NCBI RefSeq assembly: GCF_000151315.2
Contig: NW_011887292.1
Coordinates: 1,245,735-1,309,734, forward strand
Source: Capsaspora owczarzaki ATCC 30864
Lineage: Eukaryota > Opisthokonta > Filasterea
Direction: 5' to 3'
DNA: 64,000 nucleotides
Under the pieces are notes generated by a model, which did not search any database, was not told the origin of the DNA, and was given only the letters and a program-made list of their open reading frames with translations. Positions 47,348 through 59,345 of the stretch are shown here, piece by piece; the first letter of the stretch is position 1, and every line of letters starts with the position of its first letter. A program made the position numbers and the translations under genes.

Positions 47348-50300
47348 ATGGTATAATCCGATGCACAACCATCTCACACAATGGATTCACGCGGGGGCAA
47401 CGGATCTGGGCGATCGGATGAGGCCCTTTGCGCGGGCGCAGATGCGGGGAAACGGATGAAACGGGAAGAGCGGATGGGGTGCGTGGTAGGCTGGACACTG
47501 CATGTCTGCCTTTTTCTTTTCTTTCTTTTTTGCCGGGCCTTTGCTTCGCGCTCCTTCTACGACTGCAACAAACGGCGCTGTTCAAGCCAGCTCTCTGCCT
47601 TGATAGCACCAAGTACGCAGTGCACTTGTAGCGACCCGATCGGCCGAACAGCAGTTTAGTATCTGACACATGGGGGTGTTTTGTGTTTTGTGTTTTTTTT
47701 TTTCCTTTTTTCCTTTTTTTTCTTTCTTTCCGTTCCGTTCTCCATTTCCTTTGCGTTTGTGCGTTTTGGCCTTTTGCACGCTTGCTTCTTTGCGGGGCAC
47801 GAAGCAGACCTTGTCCAGTGGAACGCACAATCGTGCCGCTGCGATGTGAGCTCGATCGCGCTTTTCTTGTTCCATCTTTTCCATTAAAAAAATGTCGAAA
47901 AAAAGAAAAAACGAGCTGCTTTTTTTTTGCTCCCACGTGTAACGATATTTGTGCATTCTGTGGGGTTTCTTTTGCTGTTTGGGCTATGGGCTTGTGCTCT
48001 ACTACAGCAACCACTCTGTAGCGTCAGCCGACCTTGTGGTGACTGGCAGAAGTGCGTCAAGACCCCCCTCTTTTTGCATTCGCTTTTTTGTTGTTTAAGT
48101 GGTGGCCACATTTTCCCGTTTTTTTCTTTTCCTTCGTTTTTTCTTTCCTTTTCGCCCTTTCTCCTTCGTCCCTTCCCCTTTTTTAACTTTTGTGCATTTC
48201 CCCCGTCCACAACACGCCTAAAGACTTTCACTCTTCTGAGCTGCTCGCCGTTGCCGTTATTGCGCCGCGTCTTTTGCCGTTTTTTTTTGGCATCGACATT
48301 TTTTCCTCCACGTTGCTCTTTTCGACCATTTCATTGCGCAATTTTTTTTTGTGTTTTTTCCTCCTTTTCGTTTTCTTTTGGCGACTCACCTTTTCCCCGC
48401 TTTTCCCCTTTGCTCCACCCATTACACAGGTCAACTTCACTATCGACCAGATTCGCGCCCAGATGGACCGCAAGACCAACATCCGCAACATGTCGGTCAT
48501 TGCTCACGTCGATCACGGCAAGTCCACCCTTACCGATTCGCTCATCTCCAAGGCCGGTATCATCGCCGATAACCGTGCCGGTGACATGCGTTTCATGGAC
48601 ACCCGCCCCGACGAACAGGAGCGTTGCATCACCATCAAGTCGACTGCCATCTCCCTGTACTACGAGCTTGCCGCCCACGACATGTCCTTCATTACCCAGA
48701 AGGTCGACGGCAACGGTTTCCTCATCAACCTGATTGACTCCCCCGGACACGTCGATTTCTCGTCTGAGGTCACTGCCGCCCTCCGTGTCACCGACGGTGC
48801 CCTCGTCGTCGTCGATTGCGTCTCTGGCGTCTGCGTCCAGACCGAGACTGTGCTTCGTCAGGCTATTGCCGAGCGCATCAAGCCCGTCCTCATGATGAAC
48901 AAGATGGATCGTGCTCTTCTCGAGCTCCAGCTTGACAAGGAGGAGCTCTACCAGACCTTTGCCCGCATTGTCGAGTCTGTCAACGTCATCATCTCCACCT
49001 ACGGTGAGGATGGCGGCCCGATGGGTGAGATCCAGGTCAACCCCTCGCGCGGCACTGTCTGCTTTGGCTCTGGCCTCCACGGCTGGGGCTTCTCGCTCAA
49101 GCAGTTTGCCGAGATGTACGCCGAGAAGTTCAAGATCCCCACCGACAAGATGATGAAGCGTCTTTGGGGTGAGGAGTTCTACTCGCCTGCCGAGAAGAAG
49201 TGGAACCAGTCTGGCGGCTCTGGCTATGTCCGTGGCTTTGTCCAGTTCATCCTCGACCCGATCTACAAGCTGTTCGACGCCGTCCTCAAGAACAAGACCG
49301 ACGTCCTCAACAAGATGATTGAGGCTCTCCAGATCAAGCTCCAGCCCGAGGAGCGTGAGCAGGAGGGCAAGCCCCTGCTCAAGACCCTCATGCGCAAGTG
49401 GCTCCCCGCTGGCGATGCTCTTCTTCAGATGATCACCATCCACCTCCCTTCGCCCGTCACCGCCCAGGCTTACCGCTGCGAGCTCCTCTATGAGGGCCCC
49501 ATGGACGATGAGGCTGCCATGGCCATCAAGGCCTGCGACTCGAAGGGTCCCCTCGTCATGTACGTCTCCAAGATGGTCCCCACCTCGGACAAGGGCCGCT
49601 TCTACGCTTTCGGCCGTGTCTTCGCCGGCACCGTCTCCACTGGTCTTAAGTGCCGCATTATGGGCCCCAACTACGTGCCCGGCAAGAAGGACGATCTCTA
49701 CCTCAAGCCAATCCAGCGCACCGTTCTCATGATGGGACGCTACGTCGAGGCCATCGAAGACGTCCCCGCCGGCAACATTGTCGGTCTTGTCGGTGTCGAC
49801 ACGTACCTCATCAAGACTGGTACCATCTCCACCTTCGACGAGTGCCACAACATGCGCGTCATGAAGTACTCTGTCTCGCCCGTCGTCCGCGTCGCCGTCG
49901 AGGCCAAGAACCCCGCCGATCTCCCCAAGCTCGTCGAGGGTCTTAAGCGTCTTGCCAAGTCCGATCCCCTCGTCCAATGCACGATCGAGGAGTCTGGCGA
50001 GCACATTATTGCCGGTGCTGGTGAGCTCCACCTCGAAATCTGCTTGAAGGATCTCGAGGAGGATCACGCTCAGATCCCGATCAAGAAGTCCGACCCCGTC
50101 GTCTCGTACCGCGAGACTGTCGAAGTCGAGTCTGACCGCATCTGCTTGTCCAAGTCGCCCAACAAGCACAACCGTCTCTACATGAAGGCCGTCCCCTTCG
50201 AGGAGGGTCTTGCTGCCTCTGTCGATTCCGGCGAGGTCAACGCCAAGGACGATCCCAAGAACCGTGCCAAGATTCTTGCCGAGAAGTACAACTGGGACGT

Positions 50301-50949
50301 TACCGACGCCCGCAAGATTTGGTGCTTCGGCCCCGAGGGCTCTGGCCCCAACATTCTTGTTGATGCCACCAAGGGCACCCAGTACATGAACGAAATCAAG
50401 GATTCGTGCGTTGCTGGTTTCCAGTGGGCCTCCAAGGAGGGTGTCCTCTGCGACGAATGGATGCGTGGCATTCGCTTCAACGTCCTCGACGTTACCCTGC
50501 ACGCTGATGCCATCCACCGTGGTGGCGGTCAGATCATCCCCACCGCCCGCCGCTGCGTCTACGCCTGCGTCCTCACTGGTGAGCCCCGTCTCCTCGAGCC
50601 CATCTACCTCGTCGAGATCCAGTGCCCCGAGTCTGCCCAGGGTGGTATCTACTCTGTGCTCAACCGTCGCCGTGGTCACGTCTTCGCCGAAGACCGCGTT
50701 GCCGGCACCCCCATGTACATGGTCAAGGCTTACCTCCCCGTCAACGAGTCGTTCGGCTTCACTGCCGATCTTCGCTCGAACACCGGTGGCCAGGCTTTCC
50801 CCCAGTGCGTCTTCTCCCACTGGGCCATCCTCCCCGGCAACCCCCTCATTGCTGGCACCAAGCCCAACGAAATCATCCTCTCCACCCGCAAGCGCAAGGG
50901 TCTCAAGGAGGTTGTTCCCGATCTCGAGGAGTACTTTGACCGTCTCTAA
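47348..50949 (+). CDS. EEF2: Translation elongation factor eEF2
   Basis: The main exon 48430-50949 starts at codon 2 ([20 protein letters not shown]) right after a cacag acceptor. The initiator ATG must come from an upstream exon. The ATG at 47348-47350 followed by gtataa is the best candidate and would place an intron directly after the start codon, as in human EEF2. Total length is 840 residues (yeast 842, human 858). [16 protein letters not shown] and NKMD make the GTPase site. [15 protein letters not shown] carries the diphthamide histidine (about 697). The usual regulatory Thr56 position is Met (RFMDTR). Codons are almost all C- or G-ending, which marks very high expression. The protein drives ribosomal translocation. 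Confidence 0.95.
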
Positions 50950-51518
50950 GCGACTTGTTTTTATTCAGGCTTTGCGCACCCCCCAATCCTTGTGATTTTT
51001 GGAGTACACTTGGTCTGCATCATGTCTTGGTTGCTTTGATATTTTTTTTTTTTACTCTTATCTTGAATCTGGATTTTCGGAGAAGTACCACTTGTGTTCT
51101 CCTTTTTGTTGTGTCGTTGTGTTTATGCGTTGCCCATTCTGGCTTCAATACACTGATGAAAAAATCTAAAAACACAAACCAACATTAAAAAATCAACATT
51201 CAAAACTCAGTCTTGCCGCTTATTGTTGATTCCCCTTATTACTGATGATGATGATGCAGGGGAAGAAGAAACGAGAAGAAATGCGAAGGGATGATGGCAA
51301 AAATACTCGTATAGCCGAAAAAAAAAAAACAACAACAAAACAAAACAACAAAAAAACAACAAAACAAAACAACAAAAAAACAACAAAACAAAACAACAAA
51401 AAAACAACAAAACAAAACAACAACAAAACGACAAAACTCTCATGCATTAACTCTGAACGTAAAACGACAAACCTTAACAGGAACGCAACAACATCAACCA
51501 ACAACATCAACACAATAG
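50950..51518. other. Convergent 3' spacer, eEF2 / GPCR
   Basis: T-rich after the eEF2 stop, then an A/C-rich tandem repeat. No gene. ATTAAA occurs at 51184-51189, but its distance from the stop makes a role uncertain. Confidence 0.5.
51330..51430. repeat. 24-bp A/C tandem repeat
   Basis: About four copies of a 24-base unit made of caacaaaacaaaacaac plus an A run, between the eEF2 and GPCR 3' ends. It produces long meaningless frames on both strands. Confidence 0.85.
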
Positions 51519-54500
51519 TTACACGTGAACAGAAGTAAACTCTGACACGGGCTGGGTGCTCATCTCTGTTTCTGCTGATTTGCTCATCGAAACCTCCGTG
51601 CTCATCTCGATCTCTGACGTAGCTGGCTGGGTGGCCTTGGGTATCGAGGAGATTTGCAGCCGTTGCTGGCTGGCAGTTCGTTTCTTGTACGACAGAGGGC
51701 CGTATTTGCCGGCAAAGAGCAGCTGCTTGTAGGCCTTGGCCGTGCGGTCATTCCAGCAGTACGCAAGGAAGATGAAAAATCCTTGCAAGGAGCAGCAGAT
51801 GATGAAAATCACCCAGGCAGCAGTGTTGTCCACGACGAGGGCAAAGTAGGCAAAAATCCAGGTTGCTCCCAAAAGCGTGAGCATGGTGAGGTAGACGCGG
51901 AACTGAACAGCAGTCGAGTCCTTCTTGAGTGTCTTGTCGTTGCGGATGGAGTGAATGCGCACAAAGACCCGCACAAAGATGGCCAGGTTGACGGTGACGA
52001 CCAGGAGGACTGGAACAATGAACGAGCCAATCAACGCACCCGTGTTGTCAATCCAGCACGAGTCCCTGCCGTAGCCAAACGCATCGGTGCGCTCGTCGGC
52101 AATAATGAAGGAAACGACGGCCAGGAGTGGCACGCCCCAGCTGACGAGCAGGTGCCACTTGAAGTGGTGGTCCAGCTCGCGTTGCAACAGCACCACGTTA
52201 TAGTACAAGTAAACGCCAAGAGACAGCATCCAGGCAAAGCCTGCAAGCAAAAAGTAGTGCAGGATGACGGCGATCGCCTTGCAGCTGTCCGTGCCAACCT
52301 CAGCGCTCGGCGAGGAGATGAGCAGGATGTGGGTAGCAATGAGAGCCACACACAATTGCATCACCAGCTTGGTAGGGCCGACGCGGAGGTGTGGGAAGAG
52401 CGCAAACGTCACAAACGTCGCGAGGGATCCCAAGATTGACAGCGCACATCCCGCGTAGGCTGCGTACGTCACTGCATCCGAATTGGCCGCTTCCGACGAC
52501 GCACCGCCAAACAGCACGGCAAAGTTTGTCAGATGCGTGCACGCGCAAGTGACATTGCGACCGACCACGCGGACAAGCGTGCAGCCGTTTGTTTCCCAGA
52601 GGTTTGTGGTAAAGTTCCAGTAAGCACACACCGGCGAGCCAACCAGATCGTCCGAGTTGACGTTCAGCTGGATGCTAAACTCGACGGGGTCTGGGAGATG
52701 GTTAACCTCGCGAGCAGTAATGGAGAACGAGACGATGCTGGAGGCATTTTTGCCGCTAAACCCGCTCAATGCCGGATCGGGGAAGACAGGGTTGGTGTAC
52801 ACAATGAACGACTGGCCTTTGCAGCCTTCCGCATCGCTCGGAAGCACCGAGGACATGGACGCTGGGATGTTGATTCGGGCATTTCCGCTGGGAGTCGCAA
52901 ACTCAAAGCCAACATCGGTCGAGTTCACTTGCCGGGCAATGAACGAGGACGAAGCAAGGGTATAGTTGAACATGGTGCCTGTGCAGCCTCGGGCCAAGCC
53001 CTCGCGCTGACCCAACGCTCCGTAAAACGTGTCGACAGCTTTCGGGATTTCGGTTGGTTCAATGAGGCGCTGCAGCACACCAAGGGCGCGCGTTCCAACA
53101 AGAGAGTCGCACGCCCAAGCAACATCGACAATGGCCACACCGTCGGGGACGCGGTTGTTGTCCGTCGCGAACGTCAGCACGGATGTCAAGCCGGCAAGGA
53201 AGATCTCACCCGCAGCGTCTGCCGCCGCTCCAGTGACGACGCCGTTATTGATGGCAGCGGCAATGTGCCGCCAAGAGCGTACGTAGCGATTTGCAGTCGA
53301 GTCCGAGAAGGTAATGTTGGACAGCGCGTTCAAATCAGCGGTGGTGGTGCACGGCGTGTACATGACTGTTGTCGGGGTCGGGAAGGAGCCCGGAAGGTTG
53401 GCATCGCACACTTGTGCATTGTTCTGAATGGAAACGCTGGCACCCGCTGCGAGTTGCGCGACGGCGCTCAGGTCGTCCAGTGTGACGAGAGCCGGGTTGT
53501 CCTGGATGTCAATCAAAAACCCTTCCGACCACTCCGAGCCGGTAAACGCGCCGACCTCATGGACAATGGCCAAGTCTTGCAACCGGGAGTTATTCCGGAC
53601 AATCAACGAGCCATGGAGGACGGCGGGAGCCGGTCCTGTCGTCGACAGCAGCCGATCATTGTTCGTGATGATCAGGTCGCCCCCAATGTCCACCAGTTGC
53701 GAGAGCACATTCAAACTCGGCAGCAAGAGCTCGATGTCGGTGATCAGCAGGCTTCCTGTGACTGTGCTGAGAGCATGCATCGAGTATGCATTTTGGAATG
53801 TGTCGACCGACAAGGTGAGATCACCGACAACCGTCTTGCAGTTGATCAGCTCGATGGGCGCAAGGACGGGGCTGCTGAGAACACACTCGCACAATGGGCT
53901 CGAATCATCAAGATCGAAGGTGTAGGTGTTGGGCGCCGCCACCACATTGATGTTGGTTGGCCACGAGTCGCACAGATACGGGTTGGAGCCGACATAGACG
54001 TTGCCGGCGATAACGTTTTGCAGCGCCGCAAATCCTGCAAGCGACCGCAGCTCAGTGTTGCCCTGGATGTACAAGGCATTGCCCACATAGTAATAGGTTT
54101 GGCTTGCTGCAGAGCCGACAGTGATCAAGGCGGGGAAATTGGCGTTGGTGAGGTTGGTGCTTGCGAGTTTGAGAAAGCCGGCATGCGCCAGCTGAGCAAA
54201 GTCGATAGAGTTTGCCTGTACACCCGAGAGGATGAGCGAGATGGTGGCGATTTCCAAGGATGGGAACTCGACCGTATCTGCTGAAAAAGTGTACAGGGAG
54301 AGTTGGTCGACTGCTTGCAGATTAGGGAAGGCGTCGACCGCCGCAAGGTTGGGCAGGGCCGAAAGCGCAATCGTCGCGGCCTGCGTCAGCGAGACAAAGG
54401 CATCGGTCATGGTGTGCAGAGCGTCGATTCCGGAGATGACGAGCGTGTTTCCGACTTGGGTCAGTTGCGAAAAGCCCGCGATGGTGGCAATGGGCGTCTG

Positions 54501-55495
54501 CGGCACATTGGCCCAATTGAAATTGAGGTCGCCTCCAATCTCTCTCAGGGCAGGGAACGGGCCCGCCGTCATGGGGGACAAGGACCCGGGAATGTTGAAG
54601 CGCAGCGATCCGCCCACCGATTCGAGTGCCGGCAAACCCAGATCCAGGCACGGCGTACTGACGCAGCCATACTCGGTCAACGTGACCGTTCCCGAGACGG
54701 TCGTCAGGTTGGTCATCAGGTGGAGCTGGCCAAAGTTGAAAAAGGTGACATCTCCCACGACCGTCGTGAGCGACGCGAGGTCGGACGCAACTGCGGCCGC
54801 ATGAATGATCAGGTTTCCAGTGTGGACGGTGCATCCCAGCACGCTATCCGTTGGGATGTTGAGCGTGCCCATGCAAGGATCTGAATTTGTGTTGCAAGTT
54901 GGCAAACAAAAACAACATGGTCTGTCAGCGACATGCAGACACTATCGGATGGCGGCAAGGAGGCGCTGGTTTTTTTTGGTCTTTTCTGCATCTTCTTCTT
55001 TGTCTTCTGGGACGTCTGTTTAGAACAAAAACGCCTGCTTTTCTACTCTGCAGCTCTTCTGCTCGTCTGTGTTGCTCCGAGTCCGGCGATTTTGTTTGCT
55101 CCCATGTATGGTACCATGCATGGAATGAGGTTTGGTGCTTTTTTAAAATCACCGCTCTTTTTTTTTTTTTTTTTTTTGGATGATTCAACCTGCTAACTTT
55201 TCACAGTCCGTCGTCTCTTCCCTTCCCATTCATTGAGCCGGGGCGGCCGGGTCGCCCATTTTTCTCGTCTTGTAACCTTGCTTCGAAGAATAGGCCCGAC
55301 TGCCATCACCGCCGCTTCTTCAGCCCCCCCCCTCCAAAAGCGGCGCGGAGGTAGAGAGATTAAAAATGCGCAGCAACAGCAAGAAAGCCACCAACTCAAC
55401 TTACCAGCGAATGCGGGCTGCACCGCAACGTCCCCGAGTAGCAACAGTAGCGCCGCTAGCAGAGCAACGACGCGCTGCGTAGAAATGCGCGGCAT
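51519..55495 (-). CDS. Adhesion-type GPCR with Receptor-L-like ectodomain
   Basis: Exons (minus) 55495-55405 and 54880-51519 give 1150 residues. Exon 1 is a signal peptide (RVVALLAALLLLLGDVAVQP, then AFA). The ectodomain has repeated beta-helix blocks such as VVGDLTLSVDTF, VTGSLLITDIELLLPSL and IGGDLIITNNDRL. This is the pattern of EGFR/insulin-receptor L domains, with at least two such units. Near residue 800 a GPS motif is complete: VCAYWNF, a Trp, GC, then CACTHLTNFAVLF, with autoproteolysis expected between Leu and Thr. Seven hydrophobic segments follow (about 830-1080), including the class B2-like GVYLYYNVVLL and ATWIFAYFALVV. The tail is Ser/Thr/Glu-rich and ends SVHV, a possible class II PDZ ligand. 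Ligand and G protein are unknown. Confidence 0.93.
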
Positions 55496-56263
55496 GAGAG
55501 CAAAATATAGCTGGAACCGGACACGAGAAGCGGAGACGAGATGATCAAAACAAACCAAAAAAAAAAAAAAAAAAAAAAAAAGAAAAAAAAAGAAAAAAAA
55601 AGAAAAGAAGGTTGACAACTGAGAAAGCAAGACTGAGGGTCGATCGAGATCATCATTTCACCAATGATGACCAACGAAAAGAAGAAACGAGAAAGAAAGC
55701 GTAGGACGAAAGGGAGCAAGAAAGGGAGCGAGATTGCAAGAGCTGCCGCGTTGGGCCACCCGAATACAGCTGCGTGTCTCGAATGCCAGTCGTAGCCTCA
55801 CCCACAGCACAGCACGGAACAGCGGATGTACGTGCGGGTCGCTTGCTTTTTGTCATCTTGACACGGCTTTCGCAGGGGAGGAAGAAGGAGCGAGGACAAT
55901 TCCAATTTATCTTGTCTGAACTGCGGGCGAATGGGTGCATTCGAAACTCAGCCATTAGAAACAGCGGCACCCAGATGACTCACTTGGCCTAGCACGCAGC
56001 TGGCAAACCGTCGCTGAGACAAAGTCGACTGCGCAAGTGGCTTCAATACAAATGATGACACAGAGCATCCAAGTGCAGATACGCAACCTCCTCAACCCAC
56101 CCACGGCGTGGACGAACAGCTGATCGGGCGGGATTGGATGGGCGCAGGTCGCCTAATTTCTCCTTGCACGTTCGGCTCAACCAAATCCAGTTCAATAATT
56201 TGTATATTGCATGCACTGCACATTTTGAAACAATCCCAAAATAAATCCGAGAGTGCTGAGAGC
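55496..56263. other. GPCR upstream region and MFS gene 3' region
   Basis: A run of 25 A at 55557-55581, followed by more A-rich blocks, gives a T tract 62-86 bases upstream of the GPCR start on its own strand. No other gene is supported. Confidence 0.5.
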
Positions 56264-58398
56264 TCAATCCCAGACGCTCGAGTCGCGCGTGGAGGGTAAT
56301 TGCGGAGAAGAGTTGATATTGCCCTCCCAGGATGCAACATCTTCCAATCCACTTGCCCTTGCAGAGTTCCCAAAGGCCACTCTTGATCGCGACGACCGGC
56401 TGCTGTACAGCGACGCATCAGTAACGCTGTCCGTCGAAATGCGATTGCCGTTTGAAACAAGGCTGGTTCGTGGGCTGTCCGAGTCGAGGAAGCGACCAGG
56501 ATCGACATAGCCTGCATGCTCGTACTCGCCCGACAGGTTGAATGGCCGTGGCTTTGCCTCCTCGGCGAGCAGTGGTTCGGTATCCGCGCCAGTGTACGTG
56601 CTGGCCTTGGCGACAAAGGTTCGTGTGTTGCGGTCTGTTCGCAAGAGGTAAATGCCCAGCAAGAGTGGGATGACGATGCCACTGGCCATCACAAGCAAAG
56701 CTGCGTTGCTTTGCGAGTCTGTGGTGGCCGAGTAAATGCTGTTGAATAGAACGGGGCTGACGACGGTGAAAATGGCCTCGATCGACGCGATCGCAGCAAA
56801 CACGGCGCCCTGCTGGTCCACACGAACATTCATCGAAAACAGCCCTCGCATCACGGGGACTGCGATGTAGCCAATAGCGTCGACGAGCGAGACTAGCGAG
56901 GGATTGGATGGATCAAAGGAAGACAACAACAACAACAACAACAACAAGTGCAAGAGTAAGGACAAGCTTGAGTTTGATGCTTTCAGACAGAGACACGTCG
57001 TCTGTCGAACATAGCGCAAGCAAGAAAAAAGAAAACACAACCAGAACCGCGTCTTTTGAAACTTACTCATGAAAAACATGGTAGTGTTGACCGCAAACGC
57101 ATACAGCAAAAAGGCAAGCATCATGCAAATAAGACACACGAGAGCGATTCGTGCCTCTGTGACGTACTTGCGGCACCTCAAGAGCAAGAAGGGGAGGAGA
57201 ATCGCAATTGCGAGACCTTTGATCAGCCAATTCACAGCCATGAACAAGCCGTTGGTCGATTGACCCCAGTCGAACTCTAATTTGGTGTACAACACCATGA
57301 CGCTCGCAAAACCAACCACGCTGTTGAACATCATGGCAAAAGAGGCGCCAAGCGCAGGGAGAATCCTAAGCAGAAGGTGCAAACAGCGAAAGGGAGGCCA
57401 AGAAATAAAAAAACAAACAAACAAACAAACAAACAAACAAACAAACAAACAAACAAACAAACAAACAAACAAACAAACAAACAAACAAACAAACAAACAA
57501 ACAAACAAACAAACAAACAACCAACAACAACACGAGTGAGCGCACGAGTAGCGAGGGACACACACAACAGAGAAAAGACACAAAACACAAAAAATGAACC
57601 ATACCAACGATCGCCGTAGCTGTTCGCAGAAAGCAGAATGGACAGGGCGCCAAAAATATTGGCGCGTCGCCATTGAATCGCGCTCACCCGACGCTCTGGG
57701 GTGAGCGACTCTGGGATGATGACAATCCAGATCACCACCGGGACCAAGAGACCACCAAAGACGAACAGCGGCACATTCATGTCATAGGCCGAGCTCAGAT
57801 ACCCTCCAAGAAGCGGGCCGATGGTGCCACCGAGGAACAAGGAAGACTCGAGCATGCCAATTTCAGAGGAGCGCTTGGCAGGGTTGGAGCAGTCGGCCGA
57901 GTACGCAAAAGTGGCCATCAGGAAGGCAGAAGGACCTCCCATGAGGCCGTAGATGGCTTGTGGGATGAAGAGATATGGATAGGAAGCATCGAGGTAGTGG
58001 GTGAGACTCAGGCCGCAGGCTTGCAGCATGGCGCCAGCAAGCGGGATGAGCATGGCCGGCCGACGCCCAATACGGTCAGAGATGGCACCAAGGGTGCCTG
58101 TGGTCAAGACAGACATGACACCCACGACGATGGCGAGATACATGGAGACGGTCGCTGCTCGCGATTCAATTGTCGAGTCGCGACATCGCTTGTCGTCCGG
58201 GTCGACGATAGGAAATGGCGGCGTCATGTTCCGACCAATTTCAGTGTAGTAGCTGTTGCACTCTAGCAGGATGACTCGCTCTTGCAGCAGCGGCACAACC
58301 ATGAGCGTGTAACCCATCAGCAGGAACATGCAGGGAACGACGAGCTTGCTGCTCGGCTGCTGGGGAACGCACCAAGCCAGCCACCCACTCTCCGACAT
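56264..58398 (-). CDS. Major facilitator superfamily transporter
   Basis: Exons (minus) 58398-57605, 57365-57067 and 56892-56264 give 573 residues. The first membrane segment is followed by a luminal loop with cysteines and an N-glycosylation site (RNMTPPF). The MFS signature is TTGTLGAISDRIGRRPAML (between helices 2 and 3). Helices 1-6, a short loop, then helices 7-12 follow in order, and the Ser-rich cytoplasmic tail (about 130 residues) starts after LLGIYLLRTDRN. The loop-rich N-terminus and signature recall SLC46/PCFT-type and fungal MFS carriers, but the substrate cannot be read. The tail contains an acidic-dileucine-like TEPLLAEE, which may direct it to endolysosomes. Intron 1 is about half (TTTG)n on the sense strand. 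Confidence 0.9.
57409..57521. repeat. (AAAC)n microsatellite in MFS intron 1
   Basis: About 28 perfect tetranucleotide units, reading (TTTG)n on the transcribed sense strand. The array occupies half of the 239-base intron and ends about 40 bases before the acceptor. Confidence 0.95.
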
Positions 58399-59345
58399 TC
58401 CTGGACAGGGTGCGCAAGTTGGTGGACGAGCTCAAAAGGCGGACTGAAGACGAGTGGAAGGAGGAGGAGGAGGCCGCCCGATGCGCAGTTCAAAGCGTTT
58501 TGTTTTGGTTTTGAGAGAGTCCGATGAAGTCCCAAGCGGTGTGCAGGTCTGCTATCTGTGTTACACGGCAAGAGAAAAAGAGAGAGAGAGAGACGAGATT
58601 CTGGAATGGTGAGTTGTCGGCAGTGCTCCCCCTCTTCTCATCCACATTTAAGGGCACGGAATGGAGCGAGCCGATTCTTGCTCATACGCCCCTCCTCCTC
58701 TCACTCTCTCGCCCTGTTGGCCTTTCCCCCCCTCGACGCTCATCCTCAGTTTGCATCTTGTGAATTCACTCTGCTTTCCCCTACACTCGGTCAGCCCGTC
58801 GATGCGTCACCTTCGCTCATGTTCAACACTGCTTGTTCGGTGTCTCGGGTTGTTGGTCTGGTGACACGGGGAAAAAACACAACGAACAGCCGAGCCGAGG
58901 TCCAGACGCTCCAGACCACTCACTCCACTCACTCCAAGGGACCAGTGAAAAGCAACGACAACGAGTACAGTGTGGTGCGCAGGGCAGTTGGTGAGAGCAG
59001 CAAGTGGCTTACAAAAACAAAAACTTCGATTTAAGGAAAAAAAGTGGAAGAAGAATGAACTGAGCGAGTGAGTGCCACCCACACAAACATTCAAAATTGA
59101 GTTCAACATTGTAAGATTTGAAGGAAAGAAAAATACAACAACCAGAAGAGAGATAGCGAGAGATGGAGATGGAGATAGGGAAAGGGAGGGAGAGATGAAA
59201 CCTCAGAGCTCGATTTCTGTGCAACACATCCGATTGCGCTGCAATTTTGCAATTTGGCATTGAATTATTCAGTCTGGATTGGCTTTTGGTTTTTTGTCAA
59301 ATTCAGTCCCCCCCCTCCCCTGTTGACTTTGATCCAAATCTGAAC
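58399..59345. promoter_or_regulatory. Divergent spacer, MFS transporter / lamin
   Basis: A 947-base spacer between opposite start codons with no domain-bearing frame. A GA-rich block lies near 58572-58595 and another near 59140-59200. It should hold both promoters. Confidence 0.5.

Noticed and set aside
48190-48429. N-terminal extension of eEF2 with hydrophobic residues
   Set aside because: The frame is open by chance in a T-rich intron. Similarity to eEF2 begins exactly after the acceptor at 48429.
48331-50820. 829-codon open frame antisense to eEF2
   Set aside because: It is explained by extreme C/G third-position use in eEF2; the translation is compositionally odd and matches no family.
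57409-57521. CRISPR-like or satellite array
   Set aside because: It is a pure tetranucleotide microsatellite without spacers.
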